In this document: one piece after another, positions 24,572-32,895 of the stretch
Layout of the letters: every line of letters begins with the position of its first letter
Numbering within the stretch: position 1 is the first letter of the stretch
Source: Nocardia asiatica NBRC 100129
GTDB lineage: Bacteria; Actinomycetota; Actinomycetes; Mycobacteriales; Mycobacteriaceae
Direction: 5' to 3'
NCBI RefSeq assembly: GCF_000308415.1
Contig: NZ_BAFS01000259.1
Location: 1 to 37,554 of the forward strand
Length of the DNA: 37,554 nt
Notes under the pieces: generated by a model
What the model saw: the letters and a program-made list of their open reading frames with translations, nothing else
What the model was told of the DNA's origin: nothing
Database searches by the model: none
Program-made: the position numbers and the translations under genes

Positions 24572-26269
24572 ATGGACAGCCACTACGACGTGCTCGTCAT
24601 CGGATCCGGCTTCGGCGGCAGCGTGGCCGCACTGCGGTTGACCGAGAAGGGATACCGGGTCGGCGTGCTCGAGGCGGGCCGTCGGTTCGCCGACGACGAG
24701 TACGCGAAGAACTCCTGGCATCTGCGCGAGTACCTGTGGGCGCCGAAACTCGGCTGCTACGGCATTCAGCGGCTGACTCTGCTCAACGACACCTTCATCA
24801 TGAGCGGGACGGGGGTCGGCGGTGGGTCGCTGGTCTACGCCAACACCCTCTACGAGCCGCCGGAGAAGTTCTACCGCGACAAGCAGTGGGCGCACATCAC
24901 CGACTGGCGCGCGGAGCTGGCGCCGTTCTACGACCAGGCGAAACGAATGCTCGGCGTCACCGAGAACCCGGCCACCACCCCGGCGGACCGGATCCTGCGC
25001 GAGGTCGCGGAGGACATGGGCATCGCCCACACCTATCGCCGCACCCCGGTGGGCGTGTTGTTCGCGGACGGCGATTCCCGGCCGGGCCAAGAGGTCGCCG
25101 ACCCGTACTTCGGCGGAGTGGGCCCGTCGCGCTCGACCTGCACGCACTGCGGTGAGTGCATGACCGGCTGCCGGCACGGCGCGAAGAACACACTGGTGAA
25201 GAACTACCTGTATCTGGCCGAAAAAGCCGGCGCCACCGTCCATGCCCTGACGACGGTCACCGACGTGCGGCCGCGGCCGGAGGGCGGCTACGAAGTGCGG
25301 ACGGTGCGCACCGGGCGGTGGGTGCGCAAGGCGAAGCAGACGTTCACCGCGGACCAGGTGATCTTCGCGGCCGCGGCGCTCGGCACCCAGAAGCTGCTGC
25401 ACCGGCTGCGCGAAACAGGCAGTCTGCCGCATGTGTCGCCGCGTCTCGGGCATCTGTCGCGCACCAACTCCGAGGCGGTGCTGGCCGCGCGATCGCTGCG
25501 CAAGGACGTCGACTTCACCAAGGGCGTCGCGATCACCTCGTCCATCCACCCCAACGACTACACCCACGTCGAGCCGGTGCGCTACGGCAAGGGCAGCAAC
25601 GCGATGGGTCTGCTGACGACCGTGCTGGTGGACGGTCAGGAAGGCAAGGCCCGCTGGTTGCTCGGGGTGAAGGAGCTGATCAAGCAGCGCCGCAATCTGC
25701 ATCGGCTGCACAATCCGCGGCACTGGTCCGAGCGCATGGTCGGCGTGCTCGTCATGCAGAACGTGGACAACTCGATCGTGACCTACACCAAGCGCGGCTT
25801 GTTCGGCAAGCGCATGACGACCAAGCCCGGTGCCGGTGCCGCGCCGCCGACCTGGATTCCGGAAGGCCACGAGGTGACCAGGCGGATCGCCGAGAAGATC
25901 GACGGCCTTCCGCAGGGCGCCTGGACCGAGCTGGTGAACACGCCGATCACCGGCCACTTCATCGGCGGTTGCGCGATCGGCGACTCGCCCGAGACCGGCG
26001 TCGTCGACCCGTACCACCGGGTCTACGGGCACCCCGGTCTGCACATCACCGACGGCTCGACCATCTCGGCGAACCTGGGCGTGAATCCCTCGCTGACCAT
26101 CACCGCCCAAGCCGAACGCGCGATGGCGCTGTGGCCGAACAAGGGCGAGGACGACCAGCGCCCGCCCTTGGGTGCCGCTTACCGCAGACTGTCGTCGGTC
26201 GAACCGAAGAACCCGGTGGTGCCGGTCGCCGCGCCCGGCGCACTGCGCCTGCCGATCACCCCGGTCTGA
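24572..26269 (+). CDS. choD: ChoD-type cholesterol oxidase (GMC family)
   Basis: This 565-aa FAD enzyme begins YDVLVIGSGFGGSVAALRL, followed by the GMC features MSGTGVGGGSLVYANTL, a Cys-rich segment CTHCGECMTGCRHGAK (~190-205), and the C-terminal GGCAIGDSPETGVVDP and HITDGSTISANLGVNPSLTI. These match mycobacterial ChoD, described as a cholesterol oxidase, although its true substrate is debated. ATG 24572 fits the ChoD start; the open frame begins earlier at 24470. No signal peptide is visible. It follows arsC by 111 bp but is unlikely to share its function. Confidence 0.9.
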   Translation: MDSHYDVLVIGSGFGGSVAALRLTEKGYRVGVLEAGRRFADDEYAKNSWHLREYLWAPKLGCYGIQRLTLLNDTFIMSGTGVGGGSLVYANTLYEPPEKFYRDKQWAHITDWRAELAPFYDQAKRMLGVTENPATTPADRILREVAEDMGIAHTYRRTPVGVLFADGDSRPGQEVADPYFGGVGPSRSTCTHCGECMTGCRHGAKNTLVKNYLYLAEKAGATVHALTTVTDVRPRPEGGYEVRTVRTGRWVRKAKQTFTADQVIFAAAALGTQKLLHRLRETGSLPHVSPRLGHLSRTNSEAVLAARSLRKDVDFTKGVAITSSIHPNDYTHVEPVRYGKGSNAMGLLTTVLVDGQEGKARWLLGVKELIKQRRNLHRLHNPRHWSERMVGVLVMQNVDNSIVTYTKRGLFGKRMTTKPGAGAAPPTWIPEGHEVTRRIAEKIDGLPQGAWTELVNTPITGHFIGGCAIGDSPETGVVDPYHRVYGHPGLHITDGSTISANLGVNPSLTITAQAERAMALWPNKGEDDQRPPLGAAYRRLSSVEPKNPVVPVAAPGALRLPITPV

Positions 26270-26321
26270 GCGGGCGGAAAACCGGTCGCTCACCGCTGTC
26301 CGGGGTGACAGGATCGGCGCT

Positions 26322-26810
26322 GTGCCCGCCCATGTCACCCTGGAACCGCTCGACGAGCTGTTGCTCACCGAACTCCTGCACGCGGCCGTCGCCGATGCGG
26401 ACCCTGGCGAGGTGATGCCGGTCGACGGCCCCGGCGGGAGCTGGAATGCCGACCGTGCCGCGGGTTTCCGAGCGTTTCACCGAAGCCGGGCGCTGGCGAC
26501 TCCGCCGGTCGAATCGACCTACGGCATCCGAGTGGACGGCGAGGTGGTCGGAGCGGCACGACTGTGCCCGCTCCCCACCGCGCCGGGCGCCGCCGAGGCC
26601 GGAGTGTGGATCGGCCGCTCGCGCCGCGGATCGGGCATTGGAACCGCGGTGCTCGGCGAACTGATCGAGCGGGCAACCGCCGAGGGTTACGCCGAACTCT
26701 TCGTGAGCACGACAGCGGACAACACGGCCGTGCGACGCATGCTGACCGCTCGCGGCATCGACTACACGATGAAAGGCGATACGGTCACCGCCTGGGTGCG
26801 CTGCGTTTAG
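26322..26810 (+). CDS. GNAT-family N-acetyltransferase
   Basis: This protein of about 162 aa shows the GNAT fold: a central strand YGIRVDGEVVGAARL, the EAGVWIGRSRRGSGIG acetyl-CoA pyrophosphate motif (R/QxxGxG form RRGSGIG), then VLGELIERATAEGY and FVSTTADNTAVRRMLTARG. The GTG at 26322 is preferred; CAGGAT at 26309-26314 followed by seven bases could be the -10 of a leaderless transcript, or AGGA in it a ribosome site. The substrate is unknown. Confidence 0.82.
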   Translation: MPAHVTLEPLDELLLTELLHAAVADADPGEVMPVDGPGGSWNADRAAGFRAFHRSRALATPPVESTYGIRVDGEVVGAARLCPLPTAPGAAEAGVWIGRSRRGSGIGTAVLGELIERATAEGYAELFVSTTADNTAVRRMLTARGIDYTMKGDTVTAWVRCV

Positions 26811-26873
26811 ATGCCGCGCAACACCTTTCGTCACCCGATAGCCGGACTGCCCGCGAGTCACGTGCCCTACGTC

Positions 26874-27391
26874 CACCTCGCATCCCAAAGCGCCTAGCCA
26901 CCTCAACCACCGGTCCCCGACCGAGCATGTGCCGTTCGCGCCCACAACGGCACCCGGCCCTCCAGCACCGCGGGCTCCAAACCAACCACCCCTCTGACGC
27001 CTTTGCGGCCACCGCATAAACGGCGACCACAAGCCCGGCGTTAACCCGAGAGACTCGCCCCTGCTAACCCCGTCCCCTCTGTGTCGAACTCACCTACCAA
27101 CGCGCTCAGCGCACCTCAACCCAGGTTTCGAGCGAAGCGAGACCGAGCATCCGCCGTTCGCGGCCACAACAGGCCCGCGAGCCCCAGCGCCGCGGGCTCT
27201 GACGACGAACCCCTGACCCAGGTCACGCCTGAGCGGCTACACATGGACGGCGACCACAGGCCCCGCCTCGACCGAGAGACTTACCTGCGCATCCCGTGCC
27301 CTGTGTGTCGAGCTCGCCTACCACCGCGCCCAGCGCACCGCAACCCCAGGTTTCGAGCGAAGCGAGACAGTGCATGCGCCGTTCGCGGCCC
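26874..27391. repeat. Degenerate tandem repeat, about 222-bp unit, 2.3 copies
   Basis: Three copies of one sequence block begin at about 26874, 27091 and 27315. Landmarks recur in register: a CACCTACC-like start, AGCGCACCTCAACC, GGTTTCGAGCGAAGCGAGAC (copies 2 and 3), gagcat/gtgcat at 26923, 27145 and 27370, GCCGTTCGCGGCC, CGGCGACCACA, ACCGAGAGAC and CTGTGTGTCGA. Copy 1 is the most decayed and copy 3 is cut short by the large inverted repeat at 27392. No coding frame fits all copies. This accounts for most of the 754-bp gap between the acetyltransferase and epimerase genes. Confidence 0.7.
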
Positions 27392-27458
27392 GGCTCGCGT
27401 CCGAGCGGCCGCCGCGTCCGCGACGAAGTCGCAAGCGGCGGTCGCTCGGACGCGAGCC
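27392..27458. repeat. 24-bp inverted repeat with an inner GAA-loop hairpin
   Basis: Arms 27392-27415 and 27435-27458 pair with one mismatch. The 19-base loop contains its own stem, GCGAC-GAA-GTCGC (27420-27432). Both arms are GC-rich. It follows the truncated third copy of the 222-bp repeat. It is not next to a T-run and lies 749 bp past the acetyltransferase start-side gap, so a simple terminator role is unlikely. Confidence 0.8.
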
Positions 27459-27564
27459 ATAGAGGGGCCGCGAACACCCAGCGCCGCAGGCGCTGGAAAA
27501 CAAACACAGCGAGCCACAAGGGGGCCGCGAACACGCCGCGACGAAGTCGCGGCAAAATAACACA
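27452..27564. repeat. 57-bp direct repeat, two units, each with a different triloop hairpin
   Basis: A 26-bp block (27452-27477 and 27509-27534, four or so mismatches) is followed each time by a 19-bp hairpin and an A-rich tail ending ACACAG. The hairpin of unit 1 is CCAGCGCC-GCA-GGCGCTGG (27478-27496); that of unit 2 is GCCGCGAC-GAA-GTCGCGGC (27535-27553). The flanks are conserved while the stem sequence differs, and both loops are of GNA form. The second unit ends directly at the GTG of the next gene. Confidence 0.8.
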
Positions 27565-28149
27565 GTGCGCATCTTCCTGGCCGGTGCGACCGGCGTGATC
27601 GGTGTCCGCTTGCTTCCGCTGCTGGTCGAGGCGGGGCACGAGGTCGCGGGGATGACCCGGTCGGCGGCGAAGGCCGATCAGGTGCGGGCGGCGGGCGCGC
27701 AGCCGGTGGTGTGTGACGTCTACGACGCGGATGCCTTGATCGCCGCTGTGGTCGGGTTCGGTTCGGAAATGGTGCTGCATCAGCTGACCGACTTGCCGGA
27801 CGACGCGGCGCTGCTGCCGGAGCGCGCCGAGGCGAACGCGCGCATCCGCACCGAGGGCACCCGTAACTTGATCGCGGCCGCGCGGGCGGCCGACGCGCGG
27901 CGTTTCCTGGCGCAGAGCATCGCGTGGGAGCCGCCCGCGGGCCGGGGTGCGGTGATCGAGGAGCACGAAACGGCTGTGCTCGACTTCGACGGCGTGGTGG
28001 TGAAGTATGGCCAGTTCTACGGGCCGGGCACCTATTACGAGACCGAACTGCCCGCTCACCCGCGTGTGCACGTCGACGATGCCGCGCAGCGGACGATCCC
28101 GCTGCTCGACGCGTCGAGCGGTGTGGTGATCGTCGCCGACGCGTCCTAG
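27565..28149 (+). CDS. Small NAD-dependent epimerase/dehydratase-like protein
   Basis: This 194-aa protein has an N-terminal Rossmann motif FLAGATGVIG (4-13), followed by GAQPVVCDVYD, GTRNLIAAARAADARRFLAQS and GVVVKYGQFYGPGTYYE, the Tyr-containing region of extended SDRs. It is shorter than ordinary NAD-dependent epimerases (~300 aa), but internal spacing looks even, so I read it as a compact actinobacterial subfamily rather than a truncation. The start is GTG 27565, directly after a repeat unit with no ribosome site; leaderless initiation is possible. The substrate is unknown. Confidence 0.78.
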   Translation: MRIFLAGATGVIGVRLLPLLVEAGHEVAGMTRSAAKADQVRAAGAQPVVCDVYDADALIAAVVGFGSEMVLHQLTDLPDDAALLPERAEANARIRTEGTRNLIAAARAADARRFLAQSIAWEPPAGRGAVIEEHETAVLDFDGVVVKYGQFYGPGTYYETELPAHPRVHVDDAAQRTIPLLDASSGVVIVADAS

Positions 28150-28155
28150 CGCCGG

Positions 28156-29301
28156 TCAGGAGGCGCAGGGGCCGGTGTCGACCGCCCGGTCGGAGCGCCA
28201 TGCGTGGTCGAGACGATCGAGCACCTCCGGCAGGCTGGTGGCGAACCCGACGTTGCTGTCGTTCTCGTCGACGCCGAACACGATGCCGAGCACGCGGCCT
28301 TCGCGGTCGACCAGCGGTCCGCCGGAGTTGCCGTGCTGGATCGAACCGTCCAGCGTGTAGATCTCGCGTTCGCCGAGGCCGGTGCGGTAGATGTCGCGCA
28401 CCTGGCGCGCGGCTCGGCTGCGCACCCGGGTGGCGGACGCGGTGTAGGACCCGCCCCTCGGGTAGCCGAGCGCGATGGCGTCGGCGCCGGGACCGGCGGC
28501 GCGGGGCGCGACGGTGAGGGCGGGCGCGGTGAGACCCGGGACGGCGAGGACCGCGATGTCCATGATCGGATCGAACTGTACGACGGTCGCGGTGAGCTGC
28601 CCGGTCGCGGCGTCGACGGAGACCTTGCTGGATCCGGCGACGACGTGGGCGTTGGTCAGCACCCGTTCCGGGGCGATGACGAATCCGGAGCCGGATTGGC
28701 GCACGCCGCAGGTCGGTGCGAGGTCTTGGACGCGAAGCACGCTCGGCCGCAGCTCGGCGGGCATCGGGCCTGCCACGATGCCGGGATCGGGCGGTGCGAG
28801 CGGGCGCGCGAGCCCGGCGTCAACGATGGGCGCGGTGAGCACATCGGACAGGCCGGACAGCCAGAACGGCGCGATCTCGTCGACGGTCCGCACGGTCGCC
28901 GAATCGCGCACCGAGGCCGCGGATTCCAGCGGCGCGGTGAACAGCCACACCACCAGGGGGACCGCGACCGTATACAGAAGGCATCCGCCGAGCGCGTCCA
29001 CGCGGCGCGTGACGGGGTCGGAGACCGCCGCCCGCGCGGCGCGACCGGCCCGGTGTCCGGCGATCGCGCCGAACGCGACCAGTCCGATGATCACCGTCAG
29101 CGCGAGCAGCAGCCGCACGGCGCCCGGAGCGAGCTGACCGAGCGTGGTCGCCGAGAGCGCCGCGCCGAGAATCGCGCCCGCCAGTGCGCCCGCGAAACCA
29201 GGTAGTCCCACGATGGCGCCGTGGCGCCAGCCGAGCACCGCGGCGGCCACGAGGGTGCCGAGCACGACGAGATCCAGCCAGTTCGGCAAGGTCAACGCCA
29301 T
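28156..29301 (-). CDS. marP: MarP-like membrane serine protease
   Basis: This 381-aa protein has four membrane helices in a CvpA-like N-terminal domain (~8-125) and a trypsin-like periplasmic protease domain (~185-370). The catalytic triad is His219 (TNAHVV), Asp248 (PIMDIAVL) and Ser326 (HGNSGGP). Cys198 and Cys379 lie where MarP has its redox-sensitive disulfide. In Mycobacterium tuberculosis MarP (Rv3671c) is needed for acid and oxidative stress resistance. It converges with the epimerase gene. Length and architecture are normal. Confidence 0.92.
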   Translation of the reverse strand: MALTLPNWLDLVVLGTLVAAAVLGWRHGAIVGLPGFAGALAGAILGAALSATTLGQLAPGAVRLLLALTVIIGLVAFGAIAGHRAGRAARAAVSDPVTRRVDALGGCLLYTVAVPLVVWLFTAPLESAASVRDSATVRTVDEIAPFWLSGLSDVLTAPIVDAGLARPLAPPDPGIVAGPMPAELRPSVLRVQDLAPTCGVRQSGSGFVIAPERVLTNAHVVAGSSKVSVDAATGQLTATVVQFDPIMDIAVLAVPGLTAPALTVAPRAAGPGADAIALGYPRGGSYTASATRVRSRAARQVRDIYRTGLGEREIYTLDGSIQHGNSGGPLVDREGRVLGIVFGVDENDSNVGFATSLPEVLDRLDHAWRSDRAVDTGPCAS

Positions 29302-29443
29302 ACTCCCGTCGCTGCTGATGAGGAACGGCGACGGACTCGTCGTCGGCCGCCCCCGTCGCCGCCCGGCTATATCCGGCTAGCGCGTCGGCAACGGTCGAGC
29401 CGCTAATCTAATCAGCTATTCGAGCTGCGGCAACCATGTCGCT

Positions 29444-32158
29444 CTACACCGTGGGCTGGGTGGCCAGCGCTCGCCGGGCATACGCGCGGACGTCGGCATC
29501 GGTGTCGTCGATGGCGGCGCGCAGCGCGTCGTGCGCGGTGGGCAGGTCCGGCCACGCCGACAGCGACAGCACGGCCGCTTTGCGGACGTCGAGATGCGGA
29601 TCGTCCAGCGCCGCAGCGAGGATCGGCACCGCGAGATCGGGATCGGCGCCGGCCAGCCCGCGCGCCGCGCCCACCCGGATCTGCCAGGCCGAGTGTCGCA
29701 GCGCGGCCGCCAGCGTCGCGACATCTTCGGATCGCGCGCCCAGCTGGGCGAAGGCGGTCAGCGCCGCGGCGCGGACCAGCGGGTCCTGGTCGTCGGCGAG
29801 GTGACGGAGAACTTCGACGCCGCCGTCGCCGATGGCGGCCAAACCTTGGGCGACGGCGATCCGCACTTCCCGGTTGGGGTCGGCGGCCAGGGCGGCGACG
29901 CCGTCGCGGTCGTCGAGCGAGACCAGCGCGCGGACCGCCTCGATCCGGACGCGATGGTCCCCGTCCGCCAGCGCGGCGCGATACTGCGTGGCTTCGCCCG
30001 CCCGCAGGGCGCGCAACAGATCGATCACGGTGGCCCGCACGATCGGGTCGGCCGAATCGAGCCGGTCGGAGAGCCCGGGCGCGGCGGGCAGGACCTCGAC
30101 GAGTTCGCGCAGGCTCGCCGCGGCCGCGCGTCGGACCGAGGCCGCCTCGTCGTCCAAGGCGTCGCCGAGGGCGGTCGCGAAACCTTCGGGGGTGTGCTCG
30201 GTCAGCACCGAGATCGCCGCGGCTCGCACGCCCGGGTCCGGATCGGTCAGGTAGGCCGACAGTTGCGCCACGGTGGGCTCGTCGAGCGCGAGCAGCGCGA
30301 CGATCCTGGGTGACGGGGGAGTCGTCGGCCGCGCCGCACCGGCTCCGGCCCGGTCGCGCTCACCGGCGGCGCCGAGGTGCGGTGCACGGCCCGCGCTGTG
30401 GTGCGGCTGGTGCACCGGCACCGGCACCGCCTCGGCGTCGGCCGAGGGCAGGTCGTCGAGCCCGGGCACCGGAACCAGGTACGGCGCCACCGGCCGCTTC
30501 AGGAAGCCCATGGTTCCGTCGGGGTTCTTGCGCAGGTTGAGGTGGTACCGCCATTCGACATCGTCGCGTTCGGGTAGGTCGGCGCGCTCGTGGTAGAGGC
30601 CCCAACGGGATTCGGTCCTGGTCAGCGAGCTGCGAGCGGCCATCTCGGCGCAGTCGCGGATGAACGACACCTCCACCGCGCGCATCAGCTCGTGCGGGGT
30701 GCGCGCGCCGATGCCCTCGACCTCCCCGCGCATCCGGTCGAAGGTCTCCACCGCGATGGCCAGCTTCGTGGCCGTCTTGGGCGGTGCCACATAGTCGTTG
30801 ACGAAACGGCGCAGCTTGTATTCCACCTGCGGCTGCGGCGGTCCGTCCGGATGGCGCAGCGGGCGGTAGATCAGTTCGTGCGCGTCGGCCAGTTGGTCCT
30901 CCGGCAGCTCGGCGGGGGCGGTGACCTGCGCCAGGGTGGACGCGGCGTGCGCGCCGGCGAGATCGCCGAAGACGAACGCGCCGATCATGTAGTTGTGCGG
31001 CACGCACGCCAGATCGCCCGCCGCGTACAGGCCGGGCACGGTGGTGCGCGCGTGTTCGTCGACCCACACGCCGGAGGCGGAGTGTCCACTGCACAAGCCG
31101 ATTTCGGAGATGTGCATTTCGATGTCGTGGGTGCGGTAGTCGTGGCCGCGGTTGGCGTGGAAGGTGCCTCGGGTGGGGCGTTCGGTGGTGTGCAGGATGC
31201 CTTCGAGGGTGTTCAGCGTCTCGTCGGGCAGGTGCGACACCTTGAGGTAGATGGGGCCGCGCGCGGATTCGATCTCCCGCTTGACCTCGGCCATCATCTG
31301 GCCCGACCAGTAGTCGGAGTCCACGAAGCGTTCGCCGTCGGCGTTGACCTGGTAGCCGCCGAACGGATTGGCGACGTACGCGCAGGCCGGGCCGTTGTAG
31401 TCCTTGATCAGCGGGTTGATCTGGAAGCATTCGATGCCGCTGAGTTCGGCGCCCGCGTGGTAGGCCATCGAGTAACCGTCGCCCGCGTTGGTCGGGTTCT
31501 CGTAGGTGCCGTACAGGTATCCGCTCGCGGGCAGTCCGAGCCTGCCGCACGGTCCGGTGGCCAGGATGACCGCCTTGGCGCCGACGGCGACGAATTCGCC
31601 GGTGCGCGTGTGCAGCGCGGCGGCGCCGACGGCGCGTCCGTCGGCGGTGAGCACACGCACCGGCATGAGGCGGTTCTCGATGCGGATCCGCTCGCGCATC
31701 TTGCGCTGGCGCAGCACGCGGTACAGCGCCTTCTTGACGTCCTTGCCCTCGGGCATCGGCAGCACGTACGAACCGGAGCGGTGCACCCGGCGCACCGCGT
31801 ACTCGCCGTACTCGTCCTTCTCGAACTTCACGCCGTAGCGCTCCAGCCGCTGCACCATGGCGAAGCCGCGCGTCGCGGTCTGGTACACGGTGCGCTGGTC
31901 GACGATGCCGTCGTTGGCCCTGGTGATCTCGGCGACGTAGTCCTCCGGTTCGGCTTTGCCCGGGATCACGGCGTTGTTCACGCCGTCCATGCCCATGGCC
32001 AGCGCACCGGAGTGCCGCACGTGCGCCTTCTCCAGCAGCAGCACGTTCGCGCCCTGCTCGGCGGCGGTGAGCGCGGCCATCGTGCCCGCGGTGCCGCCGC
32101 CGATGACGAGCACGTCGCAGTCCAGCCGGATGTGTTCCGGCAGCGGCGGAATGTTCAC
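29444..32158 (-). CDS. AprA/fumarate-reductase-like flavoprotein fused to HEAT repeats
   Basis: In this 904-aa protein the FAD-binding fold begins at 14-30 (DVLVIGGGTAGTMAAL). The substrate/capping region contains HSGALAMGMDGVNN and ECFQINPLIKDYNGPACAYV. IGLCSGHSASGVWVDE and VPGLYAAGDLACVPHNYMIG follow. Overall layout recalls adenylylsulfate reductase AprA (GSHSG.CGIWV in AprA) as well as FrdA/SdhA. After a Pro/His/Ala-rich linker (~575-616), residues 617-904 hold nine DxxVRxxA-type HEAT repeats, not part of AprA or FrdA. The GTG start overlaps the ATPase stop. The operon also supplies a ferredoxin and an importer, so the enzyme probably reduces or oxidises an imported compound, perhaps a sulfur one (inference). 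Substrate unknown. Confidence 0.85.
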   Translation of the reverse strand: MNIPPLPEHIRLDCDVLVIGGGTAGTMAALTAAEQGANVLLLEKAHVRHSGALAMGMDGVNNAVIPGKAEPEDYVAEITRANDGIVDQRTVYQTATRGFAMVQRLERYGVKFEKDEYGEYAVRRVHRSGSYVLPMPEGKDVKKALYRVLRQRKMRERIRIENRLMPVRVLTADGRAVGAAALHTRTGEFVAVGAKAVILATGPCGRLGLPASGYLYGTYENPTNAGDGYSMAYHAGAELSGIECFQINPLIKDYNGPACAYVANPFGGYQVNADGERFVDSDYWSGQMMAEVKREIESARGPIYLKVSHLPDETLNTLEGILHTTERPTRGTFHANRGHDYRTHDIEMHISEIGLCSGHSASGVWVDEHARTTVPGLYAAGDLACVPHNYMIGAFVFGDLAGAHAASTLAQVTAPAELPEDQLADAHELIYRPLRHPDGPPQPQVEYKLRRFVNDYVAPPKTATKLAIAVETFDRMRGEVEGIGARTPHELMRAVEVSFIRDCAEMAARSSLTRTESRWGLYHERADLPERDDVEWRYHLNLRKNPDGTMGFLKRPVAPYLVPVPGLDDLPSADAEAVPVPVHQPHHSAGRAPHLGAAGERDRAGAGAARPTTPPSPRIVALLALDEPTVAQLSAYLTDPDPGVRAAAISVLTEHTPEGFATALGDALDDEAASVRRAAAASLRELVEVLPAAPGLSDRLDSADPIVRATVIDLLRALRAGEATQYRAALADGDHRVRIEAVRALVSLDDRDGVAALAADPNREVRIAVAQGLAAIGDGGVEVLRHLADDQDPLVRAAALTAFAQLGARSEDVATLAAALRHSAWQIRVGAARGLAGADPDLAVPILAAALDDPHLDVRKAAVLSLSAWPDLPTAHDALRAAIDDTDADVRAYARRALATQPTV

Positions 32159-32895
32159 AGTCTCTCCAGGATCTCGGCCTTCGTCGCGGACCGGTCGATC
32201 GCGTCCCGCGGGCTGGGCACCGGCACCAGCGCCCGCAGCGCGCCGCCGCCCAGCACGGCGATGCGGTCGCCGAGCAGCAGGGCCTCGTCGAGATCGTGGG
32301 TGACGAAGACGATGGTGGTGGGGTGGGCGCGCCAGGTCTGGATCAGCAGGCGCTGCATGGTTTCCCTGGTCTGGGTGTCGAGTGCGCCGAACGGCTCGTC
32401 CATCAGCACGGCGCGCGGCGCGGCGGCCAGGCTGCGCGCGAGCTGCACGCGCTGGCGCATTCCGCCGGACAGGTCGCGCGGCAGGTAGTCGGCGTAGCCG
32501 GTGAGCCCGACTTCGTCCACCCAGTGCAAGGCGGTGGCTCGCCGCTGGGCCCGGGGTGTGCCGCGCAGGCACAGGGCGAGTTCGATGTTCTGCCGCACGG
32601 TGCGCCAGGGCAGCAGCGCGTCGTCCTGGAACACCAGGGCGCGGTCGGCCGCCGGCCCGGAGACGGGAGCGCTGTCGGCCAGAATGGCTCCGCCTTCCGG
32701 TGCACGCAGCCCGGCGATCGCGCGCAGCAACGTCGACTTGCCGCACCCGGATTTGCCGACCACGACGAGGATCTCGCCCGGCGCGATCGACAAGTCGAGT
32801 CCGTCGAGCACCGGCTCGCGGCCGTAGGCGATCCGGACACCGGTGAGATTCAGGCGCATTCCGGCCGATGCCGGTGCGTCGATCACTGTCGTCAT
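32155..32895 (-). CDS. ABC importer ATPase (SsuB/TauB-like)
   Basis: This 246-aa protein has Walker A VGKSGCGKSTLLRAIAG, Q-loop LVFQDDALLPWRTV, signature RDLSGGMRQRVQLARSLA, Walker B AVLMDEPFGALD and switch His VFVTHDLDEALLLGDRI. These are the features of the nitrate/sulfonate/taurine (NitT/TauT) ATPase subfamily. It is coupled at both ends, ATGA with the permease gene and GTGA with the flavoprotein gene. Confidence 0.92.
   Translation of the reverse strand: MTTVIDAPASAGMRLNLTGVRIAYGREPVLDGLDLSIAPGEILVVVGKSGCGKSTLLRAIAGLRAPEGGAILADSAPVSGPAADRALVFQDDALLPWRTVRQNIELALCLRGTPRAQRRATALHWVDEVGLTGYADYLPRDLSGGMRQRVQLARSLAAAPRAVLMDEPFGALDTQTRETMQRLLIQTWRAHPTTIVFVTHDLDEALLLGDRIAVLGGGALRALVPVPSPRDAIDRSATKAEILERL

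Noticed and set aside
26811..27564. CRISPR array
   Set aside because: The repeats are ~222 bp or 57 bp, degenerate, without regular short spacers, and no cas gene is present.
26811..27564. Insertion sequence or integrated element
   Set aside because: No transposase or integrase frame, no matching terminal repeats with target duplication, and no tRNA gene nearby.
27223..28201. Long minus-strand open frames over the repeat region and the epimerase-like gene
   Set aside because: Low-complexity Arg/Pro-rich products; the plus strand has a Rossmann protein and structured repeats.
30590..32488. 632-codon plus-strand open frame opposite the flavoprotein
   Set aside because: Gly/Val/His/Arg-rich antisense product with no motif; the opposite strand encodes a well-defined flavoenzyme.
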